Assembly (NCBI GenBank): GCA_025267735.1
Contig: CM046297.1
Span: 15,650,011-15,714,010 of the forward strand
DNA length: 64,000 nucleotides
Reading direction: 5' to 3'
Origin: Mactra quadrangularis
Lineage: Eukaryota > Mollusca > Bivalvia > Venerida > Mactridae
A program made the translations under genes and the position numbers. The notes beneath the pieces were generated by a model. It had not been told where the DNA came from. It saw only the letters and a program-made list of their open reading frames with translations, and ran no database searches. Shown here in pieces: positions 33,932 to 43,975 of this stretch (positions within the stretch are counted from its first letter, which is position 1; every line of letters begins with the position of its first letter).

Positions 33932-35738
33932 TTACATCGACTGTTCTTCATTATCAGTTGAATACTCTTCATATTTTTCATTGACATTAGTAACTTTCTC
34001 TATGACCTAAAACATAATAATGAAATACAACAAAGGCTAACAGCACTGAAAAATAACAACATTATTACAACGTAATCTTTTCTAAACAAGGCTACATATT
34101 TGGATACACTCCAATCTTTTTCATGACAAACAATATGAATAGTATTGCCCAAAGAGTATCAATCAGTCAAGAAGGAAGCCACAGGTTCCATAAATATGTC
34201 TGATACCTGACCATTGCTCCTCCAATGACATTCTGCACATACAGTCTCAGGCTGATTTAGAAGGTCTGATTAGTAATGAAGAAGTGACCGACTCCTAAAG
34301 TTGCTTCAAAATGAATGAAGGATGAATCATAATAGTTAAAAAACAGCCTGACAGGATGGATCAGTCAGTAAAACTAAGTGTCAGTGATCTTAGGTAGCCT
34401 CCACTCCAAAATCAAGAGATTTATAAGTCTTAGGGATAGACAATTATTTGTATTGAAGTCAAATGCTGTCAATCAGTATGACATTAGACTCCCTTAGTGC
34501 CAAGGTTATTAATAAAGCATTTTGAACAATATGTATGTATATATATGTGTGTGTTAAGTGTTGCTTAAACTTTAAGTTAAAGATATATCTGGCCCATTCG
34601 ATTGCGTCAATTACTTGATTTATCATACAGGTCCATGCATGCACCATACATGAGACCTAATTATAAGATTTCTCAGACATGGAAATTTGTCCCCAAAATG
34701 TATAAGTCTATTTAACTCCAAGGATAGCCAAAAAACAAAATCAAATACCTTAAGTTAATACAATACTTGAAACAGTCACTGCCCACTAGTACTGGAGTTT
34801 ACATGTTTACAACCTTTTTTAGAATATTCATATGATCATATCTGATAGGTTCTTGTTAAATACCTTATGTAGGTAGAGCTTCAACCAAAGATCTGCAATG
34901 GAGAAATGGACAAAAGTTGATAATTACTCGGTAATCAATCAATTTATAAATAGGTCTCTTAGAAATAACAGGCAACTTTCATTTGAGATCTAATTTTTGC
35001 AGATCTAGATGGCCCTTCCTAATTTTACAGGATTTGTCTGTCCGTTCGCAATCTTTCGCCATGACTACTAATATATAAGAATGAAAGATGCTGATCACCT
35101 GTGTTTGAAACAATAAAAGAATGTTACTTTTTTCGTAATATATTACTCGGTGTATGTAGACATAGCCAGTCCTCACTACATTGTAACATATTAATTAGTA
35201 TAACTGGTCTATTATATTCTTCATTCCAGTTGTCCATTTTTATGCCATGAAATTTGTTTATTTTGAGCAGTAAATTCTGTATATTTTCAATAATTAGCAT
35301 GAAACAAAAACACACAATCTATCGCTATCACCAGATCGTAATATTACTCACGGGGCTGCAAACATGCATATAACTTGTAAGTGGACTAAATTGTCCACAC
35401 TTATCAGGACGGACGGCCTAAGGACGAGTGTGACTGAGGACGGATCGTCTCAATTCCAGCATAATACATACTTTCTTAAGCTTCAGTGTATCAGATGGTG
35501 GTACGCATCAATTCAACTTTCAGTTTCACTTTACAATCACAATCACGGGATGAAAGAAACTCGACTTACCGCTATCATATAAAGCCATGCAGATATGGAC
35601 ACTTCAAACTCACTGTAGTACTTCATCAATGATATTCAAATCAATTGAGACCGAAAACAAATCTACCTAGATGCCTAACTACACAAAATCTCTCGATAAT
35701 TTAAATGTGTTGACATTCTTTTTCTTCTCGGCAGCCAT
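33932..35738 (-). CDS. Candidate small-protein gene, exon model uncertain
   Basis: A convincing terminal exon lies at 34006-33932 (minus): acceptor TTATGTTTTAG, then VIEKVTNVNEKYEEYSTDNE, EQSM and TAA. A 29-nt block at 34892-34864 is bounded by TTGCAG and GTATTT and could be a micro-exon. Two start exons are possible: ATG at 35738 (AAAGATGGCTGCC, MAAEKKKNVNTFKLSRDF before a weak GTGTAG donor) or ATG at 35626 (MKYYSEFEVSISAWLYMIA before GCG/GTAAGT). Either joins the terminal exon in phase 0 to give a 42-43 residue protein, but the micro-exon fits neither. No family is recognised. Confidence 0.3.
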
Positions 35739-36328
35739 CTTTAATAGCGTTCGACACTTTCCGGCAACTTCGTTCATCTCCGTGGATTACTTTTTAGCGT
35801 AGGCTTAAAACCGCATAACAATGCTGTGATTTTCGACATATTCATCCACCAAATATATCCGAGGGTTGATCGTCAGTTTACGGAATCACCCGAGCGGTTT
35901 TCCGAATGATATTCTACGTCTATGGAATATTGGTTGCGCAATTTCCGGTTTAGTAAAATTAGGTCAGTTGCAAAGAAAAAGGATATTTAAAACATGACAT
36001 GAGGTAGGTTTGTTTTCTTTGCAAATTTTAGCGCTAAATAGTTGTTGAACAGTATTTCAGCGTTTTTATAGACGCTGTTTGTCCATTACGTGTGCCTTTC
36101 GCGGCTATTAACCGTTAGCTGACCGAAAATTGGTTGTACCGGGACAAATCCATTGATAGAGTGATTTCAACGCAAATCCCGTGTTTTACATTCCTGAGTA
36201 ACCACGTGGTTTATATGGGTTAATCTGATTGGCTGGTATTTTGTCGCTCAATAAACATAGCCCGAGGTGTTGAAGACATGGCGTGGCCGCATGGTCGATT
36301 AAACATTTAAATTCTAATTATTGTTATT
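35739..36328. promoter_or_regulatory. Probable bidirectional promoter
   Basis: CpG dinucleotides are clearly denser than in the surroundings (TTCCGGCAACTTCGTT, CCCGAGCGGTTTTCCG, CCGTTAGCTGACCG). An inverted CCAAT box (GATTGGCTGG) lies near 36230. A short upstream ORF starting GACATGGCGTGGCCG at 36279 ends before the proposed CDS start. The region lies between diverging gene starts. Confidence 0.5.
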
Positions 36329-39300
36329 ATGTTGTTGTGCTTGGATAAAAGTTTTGGAATTTTGGTAAGTTTTTTAGTCTTTTATCCAATAAATATATAT
36401 CTCTATGACTTTATATTTCTGTAAATTTGCATTTTATCTTTACCATGCCAGAGACCTAGATCATTCCCTGACCATGCTGTGTAATCTCATCTTTCCATCA
36501 ATGCTATTAGCTTCGATCCTCTCTTGTTGCGTACATGCTGAATGGTTACTGCAGTGTACATGCATATCTTGATTCTGAGAGAAAGAGGTAGACTATGGGA
36601 CTGGTAGAACTCGACCCGTGGTAAAAATAAAGTCAACCAGTGGACAACTCAATTCGAAGTTGGGACAACTCAACCCGTAACTTTGGGACAACTCAACCTG
36701 TGGACAACTCAAACTGTATCATGTAAATTAGTTATTCACCATAAAAAATGAGTTTAAAAAATAAAAAGTGACATTTAATGTATTTTTTTGATAATGGAAT
36801 GTATTTGTGAATGAAATAAAAGTAATGTTTTGTGCTTAGAGATTGTTTTAATCAGATATGATGTGCATGTTTATATTATTTTGTGTAATGACACGATCAA
36901 TTATAATGAAGTGATTTGCATTATGCAGCATAATCTACCTTGGTGAGAATTCTTTATTTTCATGTCCTTGTTATTGTTTAATTACTTTTCATAGGCATAT
37001 TACACTTGAGTTACATTATTTGTTTCCCTATTTCAGCATGAAGAAGTGAAATCAACTGTGAAACATAACTTTTCAAGTACAGGTTCACAAGAAATAGAAT
37101 ATGAAGTAAGAAAACAGCGACAATCATCACCTCAACCTTCATGCTGTTATGTAGAAAACAATCCAACTAGTAAAAGGTAATTTCAAAATAACTTTATTGT
37201 TATCTCACCAGTAATAAACACATAGCCAAATAGCTCAACAATTGACTGAGAAAGATTATACATGTTCAATGTTAATATGCCATTCCTAAACTCATTATTT
37301 TTTTTGCTTACCACTGATGAGAATATATATATATATACTTATACCCCCGCTTCGAAGAAGAGGGGGGTATACTGTTTTACCCTTGTCCGTGCGTGCGTGC
37401 GTCCGTCCGTCCGTTACGAAATTTCCGTCGCAGTTTTCTCAGCAACTATAACATGCAGCAGCCTAATACTTTGCATATCGCTTCATCCCATAGTCCCATG
37501 TGGTGTAAAGCGATTTCATGCTCCTTGCTCATCTACTTCCTGTTCATCTTCATCTTCCTGGTTAGGGACAGGAATCCAGGCTGGATTGTGATTAGTCCCA
37601 CGGGAGGTTGAGCAAGACAGTTACTCAACGTATTTATTTACATTTAAAAATAGCATGGTATTTACAGATTAAAACTATTTACACCCGTGAACTGTCTACG
37701 CGAGAGATGGAGGCAGGGCTGCAATCCTGGCGTGGAGTGCAGACTTGAAGGCCTCTAAAGATTGGACATCTGTGATTGATGTTGGAAGATGATTCCAGTC
37801 CTGGATTGTTCTTGGAAAGAATGATGTCTTGTATAGTGTGTAGTTGGTGTAAGGTACATAAAGTCTCTTGGCTCCTCTGGTCCGGCTGTCGCTTGTGCGG
37901 ATGATGTTGCTGGCTTCCGGTATCTCTACATGTTGATGGATGATCTTATATAGCATCGTGAGACGGAGGATTTGACGTCTATCAGTAAGGGTTTCCCAGC
38001 CAAGAGTGTATAGCATGCGTTGGACGCAACCAGGTGACTTGTCGGTGTAGTTGTTACACACATAGCGGGCTGCGCGACGGTTGACTTTGTCAAGGCAGTT
38101 TATGTCGGATACCTTGTAAGGGTCCCAGACTGTAGAGGCATACTCCATTGTTGGTCGAACCATGGTCTTGTAAGTTGTCTCACGTACTTTTTGCTGCAAT
38201 CACGGAAATTACGTCTTAGGAAACCAAGTGTCTTTGAGGCCTTAGCAGCTGTCGCTTGGATGTGCTTACTCCACTGCAGGTCGTTACTGAGAGTCACACC
38301 TAGGTATTTGGAGCTGTCTGCAACTTCAAGGTGGTGCCCATGGAGAAAGTAGGAAGTCTCCCGCAGGTTTTTCTTGCTTGACGTGATCCTTAGTACAGTG
38401 CATTTTTCAGGGTGGAAGCTCATTTGCCACTTGGTTTCCCAATCTTCAAGGGAAGTGAGGTCCTCTTGAAGCTTTATGGCATCACTGTCATTGCGGATAT
38501 GTTTGCCCAATAGTGTGTCGTCGGCAAATAAATTTGCAAATGAGTGTTTACAAGCAGATGGAAGGTCGTTTATGTAGATAAGGAAAAGGAGGGGCCCCAG
38601 GACAGTCCCTTGGGGTACCCCTGAAAGAACCTCAAGCTTCTCCGAGACGTTTCCCTCCACAAGGACCTGCTGAGTTCTACCTTGAAGAAAAGAACTGATC
38701 CATCCAAGCGTGTTACCACGGATGCCATAGTGGTCAAGTTTTAGTAGGAGTCGCTGGAAAGGCACCTTGTCGAATGCTTTAGCAAAGTCTAGAAGAATGA
38801 TGTCCACTTGGTCTTTAGATGTTAAGTCTTTGACGATGGTTTGTATGGTAGAGATGAGTTGAGTTTCACAAGATCTTTTTGAGCGAAAACCATGTTGACT
38901 AGGTGCAAGGATGTTATGGAGAGTGAGGTGTTTCATTGAATGACTGAAGATTATATGTTCCAACATTTTGCAGACGACGGATGTAAGTGAAATCGGGCGG
39001 TAATTAGAGGCGATATTACGTGGGCCCTTCTTGTAGATAGGAGTAATCCTGGCTTCTTTCCAGTCCTCAGGAGCAGTGCTAGTGTCAAGTGATGTTTGGA
39101 ATATACGTTCAAGCATGGGTGCAAGTTCATTTGCAGCTAGGGACAATATTCTATTGGGGATACCATCTGGTCCAGTAGCTTTATGGGCTTTCAGTTTTTT
39201 CATTAGTTTGATGATTCCTGGAGTTGATACTTTGATGTTTTCCATTTGTGGGATGTTACTTTGACCAAGATTCGGAATATGACTAAGGTCTTCTCTAGTG

Positions 39301-39795
39301 TAGACGGAGTGAAATTGTTTGTCGCATATTTTTAGATTTTGGCGGGGGTATCACTAGTGAGCATTAGCTCACAGATTTACTTGTTTTATTAAGCCTCATA
39401 TTTATACTTTTTTCAATTAGTGACTTAACTTAGAGGTTTATTCCCATTTAAAAGATAATCAGGCCAAAAGGTATGTAAAAATCTCAGTCGACCTTTGTCG
39501 ATGATATTGTTTAAAAATAATTACACGGTTTTTCATAATCATTATTATTTTGTTTATTCTATTCTGTAGACAAAGATGTGTTAAATTTGTTGGTAGAAAG
39601 ATAAATCATCAATGGAAATTGGATAATGGGACTTTAAAGTGGTACACTGGTTCTGTTTTGGGTACTGTACAAGGAAGAGATGGGGACACTAATGCTGTTT
39701 ATCAGATTTTATATGATGGTGAAGATGAACCTTATGATGTTGAGGACATGATCAATGATTTCAATGATGGTTCACTGAAGTTTTGTGATATATAA
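36329..39795 (+). CDS. Small protein with Tudor-like domain, 133 aa
   Basis: The exons are 36329-36364 (MLLCLDKSFGIL, donor GTAAGT), 37037-37176 (acceptor TATTTCAG; HEEVKSTVKHNFSSTG and a Ser/Gln-rich stretch; donor GTAATT) and 39570-39795 (acceptor ATTCTGTAG). Phases 0 and 2 join to 402 nt. The last exon has the look of a Tudor/chromo-barrel fold: CVKFVGRKINHQW, LKWYTGSVLG, then YQILYDGEDEPYDVEDMIND. Such domains bind methylated histone tails or other peptides; a chromatin role is inference only. The stop TAA is the last codon before a GTAAGA donor at 39796, and a 3'UTR exon (40615 on, acceptor TATTTCAG) ends after AATAAA at 40772-40777. The start codon is the least certain part. Intron 2 holds a Helitron-like element with a nested LINE. 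Confidence 0.65.
36600..36720 (+). repeat. GGACAACTCAACCCGT minisatellite, locus 2
   Basis: About five imperfect units of 16-23 bases: GGACAACTCAATTCGAAGTT, GGACAACTCAACCCGTAACT, GGACAACTCAACCTGT and GGACAACTCAAACTGT. It lies in intron 1 of the Tudor-like gene. Confidence 0.75.
37339..37544 (+). mobile_element. Helitron-like element type A, copy 1, left part
   Basis: It starts TTATACCCCCGCTTCGAAGA with the hairpin arm repeated inverted (GGGGGGTATACTG), then a GTGCGTGC/GTCCGTCC microsatellite and the conserved AATTTCCGTCGCAGTTTTCT. It is cut at CTTCCTGTT by a LINE and resumes at 39316. Confidence 0.8.
37545..39315 (-). mobile_element. 5'-truncated LINE with reverse transcriptase
   Basis: The minus-strand frame 39245-38100 carries the RT domain: THKATGPDGIPNR-like start, NYRPISLTSV, DFAKAFDKV (residues 153-161), GVPQGTVLGPLLFLIYINDL (209-228) and the active site FADD (240-243). 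A second frame (38199-37696) continues with the thumb and C-terminal domain (VRPTMEYASTVWDPY, RRAARYVCNNY, FFPRTIQDWNHLP). The two frames join at a run of A near 38185, a one-base frame change. It resembles jockey/CR1-type LINEs. There is no endonuclease, so it is 5' truncated just before RT. TGTT flanks both sides (37541-37544, 39316-39319). The gene-end side carries a TTCATC-rich tail. Confidence 0.9.
39316..39387 (+). mobile_element. Helitron-like element type A, copy 1, right part
   Basis: TTTGTCGCATATTTTTAGAT, the inverted arm GGCGGGGGTATC, the hairpin GTGAGC-ATTA-GCTCAC and the end TTACTTGTT continue the element interrupted at 37544. Confidence 0.85.
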
Positions 39796-39813
39796 GTAAG
39801 ATGATTTCAATTA

Positions 39814-40077
39814 TTATACCCCCGCTTCGAAGAAGAGGGGGGTATACTGTTTTACCCTTGTCCGTCCGTGCGTCCGTCTGTTACAAAATTTCCGTCGCAG
39901 TTTTCTCAGCAACTATATCATGCAGCAGCCTAATACTTTGCATATTGCTTCATCCCATAGTCCCATGTGGTGTAAAGCGATTTCATGCTCCTTGCTCATC
40001 CACTTCCTGCTTGTCGCATATTTTAGATTTTGGCGGGGGTATCACTAGTGAGCATTAGCTCACAGATTTACTTGTTT
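39814..40077 (+). mobile_element. Helitron-like element type A, copy 2 (complete)
   Basis: A complete ~264-bp copy from TTATACCCCCGCTTCGAAGA to the 3' hairpin (GTGAGCATTAGCTCAC) and CTTGTTTT. It lies in the 3'UTR intron of the Tudor-like gene. Confidence 0.85.
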
Positions 40078-40800
40078 TCATTACATTTATATTTAGAAAA
40101 TTACATCATAGTTAAAATAGCAACCCCAGATAAGCCTGTGCTCTACAATTTTTTACAATATCTATAAAAATTAATTGGTCTAGAAGTTTTTTCAACAATT
40201 CAAATACTTTCCCAGGTCTATTTTTTTAGATTTAGATTTTAGATTAAATAAAGATTTCTTCATTCAGTAACATACATGCAATGTTTGCGCATACGCTTAT
40301 GTGCAATTCTTATTTTAAACTGTATATACATGTACTTAAACATTTTAAATTAAAAATAGTTGAAATTGGGATATTGTTAGTTCTTATATAGATATTTTGT
40401 ATAGTCTGTATGTTTATTCATCAGCACTTCAACTACATGTATATGACTATTTAGGGACATATTGAGGATGAATTAGTTTTAGAGTTATGTCCCTTTATAC
40501 TTAAATATTGAACATGCTCTTGGTTTTTAATGTTTTAGTTGAGAGTAGTGTCATGATCAGCTTTTAAAAATTTAATTAGCACCAGCCAATCAGTATTTTG
40601 ATTTATTATTTCAGATATATAAATGTGTTAAAGATTGTTTTAGATGGCAATGAACAGTAAATGAATGGTCATCTATAAGAAAAGGAACAGTAAATGAATG
40701 GTCATCAGAAAAAAGATAAGTGCAGTTTTTGTATTATTTTTTCAAACAATTACAATGTATATAATAACTCTAATAAAGTTTGATTGTAAAACAGAGTGAG
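40078..40800 (+). other. 3' end of the Tudor-like gene
   Basis: It holds the remainder of the terminal intron, the acceptor TTATTATTTCAG (to 40614) and a 3'UTR exon ending shortly after AATAAA at 40772-40777. No second coding frame is seen. Confidence 0.5.
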
Positions 40801-40859
40801 GAAATGTTGATATTTACGCCTTATTTTCATGATTCGGATATATTATATTTGATGCTGGA

Positions 40860-41446
40860 ATTTACCAGCAAATATAGCATAACTGTTTTGATCATTTCTT
40901 TCTTTGTCGCTGTATGACACAAAATAAAGCAAACATCGCATTACTGTTTTGATCATTTCTTTCTTTGTCGCTGTATGACACATTATAACTATTTAAGCTT
41001 TTTATAAAGCAAACATAGCATATAACTGATATATCATTTCTTTCTTTTTCACCGTATGACACATAATAACTGTTAGTTTGTTATAAAAGCAAACATCGCA
41101 TTACTGTTTTGATAATTTCTTTCTTTGTCGCTGTATGACTCATAATAACTCTTAATGCTTTTTATTAGGCAAACATAGCATATAACTGTTTGATCATTTC
41201 TTTCTTTGTCGCTGTATGACACATAATAACTCTTAATGCTTTTTATAAAGCAAACATAGCATATAACTGTTTTGATCATTTCTTTCTTTGTCGCTGTATG
41301 ACACATAATAACTCTGTTAGTTTGTTATAAAAGCAAACATTGCATAACTGTTTTGATCATTTTTTTCTTTCTCACAGTATGACCCGTGATAACTCTGTAA
41401 GCTTGTTATAAAGCAAACATAGCATAATTGTTTTGATCATTTTTAT
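40860..41446 (+). repeat. Short-unit satellite array, left part
   Basis: Units of roughly 60-85 bases built on CTGTTTTGATCATTTCTTTC, TTTGTCGCTGTATGACACAT, AATAACTC and TTATAAAGCAAACATAGCAT are repeated about eight times. The array resumes after the inserted element at 43039. Confidence 0.9.
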
Positions 41447-43038
41447 ATGCTCGAAAGAATTTTGGACATATTATGTTATACCTCCTGGTGTCCGTCCGTC
41501 TGTTAGCAATTTGGTTTCTCGAGCATAACTTAAGTTCCATTTGTCCCACAATATTCAAACTTCATATGATGATTGCCCATATTGGGAAGAAGACCCCTAT
41601 TCTTTTGGGGTCACAAGGTCAAAGGTCAAGGTCACTAAAAACATAAAACTGAAAACAGTTTCTGGAGCATAACTGAAGTTCCATTTGGCCTGCATTATTC
41701 AAACTTCATAGGATGATTGTCCATATTGGATAGAAGACCCCTATTGATTTTGGGGTCACAAGGTCAAAGGTCAAGATCACTATTACCTTAAAACTGAAAA
41801 CAGTTTTCGGAGCATTACTTAAGTTTCATTTGGTCCACAATATTTAAACTACATAGGATAATTGTCCATATAGGGTAGAAGTCCCCTATTGATTTTGGGG
41901 TCACAAGGTCAAGATCACTATTACCATTAAACTGAAAACAGTTTCCTGAGCATAACTTAAGTTCCATTTGGTCCACATTATTCAAACTTCATACGATGAT
42001 TATCCGTATCGGGTAGATGACCCCTATTGATTTTGGGGTCACAAGGTCAAAGATCAAGGTCACTATTACCTTTAAACTGATAACAGTTTCCGGAGCATAA
42101 CTTAAGTTCCATTTGGTCAACAATATTCAACTTAATAAGAGGATTGTCCTTTTTGGGTAGTAGACCCCTATTGATTTTGGGGTTAAGGTCAAGGTCACTA
42201 TTACCTTTAAACTGAAAACAGTTTTCAGTGCATAACTTAAGATCCATTTGGTCAACAATATTCAAACTTCATACTATGATTGTCCATATCGGGTAGAAGA
42301 CCCCTATTGATTTTGGGGTCAAAGGTCAATGTCACTATTTCCTTTAAACTGAAAACAGTTTCTGGAGCATAACTTAAGATCCATTTGGTCAACAATATTC
42401 AAACTTCATACTATGATTGTCCATATCGGGTAGAAGACCCCTATTGATTTTGGGGTCAAAGGTCAATGTCACTATTTCCTTTAAACTGAAAACAGTTTCC
42501 GGAGCATATCTTAAGATCCATTTGGTCAACAATATTCAAACTTTATACTAGGATTGTCCATATCGGGTAGAAGACCCCTATTGATTTTGGGGTCAAAGAT
42601 CAAGGTCACTATTACCTTTAAACTGAAAACAGTTTCCGGAGCATAACTTAAGTTCCATTTGGTCAACAATATTCAATCTTTATATGAGGATTGTCTATAT
42701 CGGGTAGAAGACCCCTATTGATTTTGGGGTCACAAGGTCAAATGCCAAGGTCACTATTACCTTTTAACTGAAAACAGTTTCCAGATCATATCTTAAGATC
42801 CATTTGGTCAACAAAATTCAATCTTCATACGAGGATTGTCCATATCGGGTAGAGACCCCTATTGATTTTGGGGTCACAAGGTCAAAGGTCAAGGTCACTA
42901 TTACCTTAAAACTTTTTCTCTACTTTGTTTTCCACAATTATTTATAATATGATATTCATCTGAAATATTCTCATGTTTTACTAATGCTTCATCTTAACTA
43001 AAGAAACAACACTTTCGGGCATATAATGCTCCACCCAG
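41447..43038 (+). mobile_element. Helitron-like element type D with ~150-bp tandem core
   Basis: It begins TTATATGCTCGAAAGAATTT with the arm repeated inverted (GACATATTATG), then a GTCCGTCC microsatellite, then about nine monomers of ~140-150 bases (CTTAAGTTCCATTTGGTCCA, TATTCAAACTTCATA, GACCCCTATTGATTTTGGGG, GTCAAAGGTCAAGGTCAC, AAACTGAAAACAGTTTC). It ends with the arm GGGCATATAATGCTCCACCC, AGCAGTGCTCTTGTT. Only short chance frames occur. It interrupts a satellite at a T-rich site. Confidence 0.85.
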
Positions 43039-43500
43039 CAGTGCTCTTGTTTTCTTTGTCCCTGTATGACACATGATAACTTAGTAAGCTTTTATAAAGC
43101 AAACATAGAATAATTGTTTTGATCATTTCTTTCTTTGTCACTGTATGAACCATGATGTCTATGTAAGCTTTTTATAAAGCAAACATAGCAAAACTGTTTT
43201 GATCATTTCTTTCTTTGTCGCTGTATGACACATTATAACTATTTAAGCTTTTTATAAAGCAGACATAGGAAAACTGTTTTGATCATTTCTTTCTTTGTCG
43301 CTGTATGACACATACTAACTCTGTAAGCTTTTTATGAAGCAAACATAGCATATAACTGTTTTGATCATTTCTTTCTTTGTCGCTGTATGACATAAAGCAA
43401 ACAGCATAACTGTTTTGGTCATTATTTTCTTTGTCGCTGTATGACATAAAGCAAACATAGCATTACTGTTTTGGTAATTTCTTTCTTTATCACTGTATTA
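43039..43500 (+). repeat. Short-unit satellite array, right part
   Basis: It continues the 40.86-kb array in the same phase (TCTTTGTCCCTGTATGACAC) for about six further units, degrading toward 43.5 kb. Confidence 0.85.
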
Positions 43501-43975
43501 CACATATTAACATAATAATGTTACTATGACAGTGACCTCATAACAAATTATTCCATTGTATTTAAAAATTAACCTGATAAAGACATAAATGTCGAATTGT
43601 TGAAATAAAATATTACATCTAAATATGCAGAAGTGTGAATTCTTCTTATTATTATCATAAAATAATAACTCTGTAAGTAATTGTTTTAGCAAACATCGTA
43701 TAACTGTTTGGATTATTTTTGCATTCTCAGTGCAAAACATTTTACAACATTTAATTATTATATGAAACTAATTTTAATTATTGTTTATATTCCAAAGTGG
43801 CTGTTGACACTTGAAAATGTTTAAAGATAATAGTTATGATCTGGTCAACTTATTCTTCACTACTGATAAGGAGTTTGTGATGTGCCTGATTTTTAAAAAA
43901 AATTACTTATATATTTTTCCATTTAATTGTTGTAATATTTTTGTTTACTTTTACTTGTAGGTTATTTTTACATTT
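43501..43975. other. AT-rich spacer between satellites
   Basis: No gene or clear repeat is recognised, apart from remnants of the preceding array. Confidence 0.4.

Noticed and set aside
40860..43500. CRISPR array
   Set aside because: Units are contiguous satellite repeats without unique spacers, and the genome is eukaryotic.
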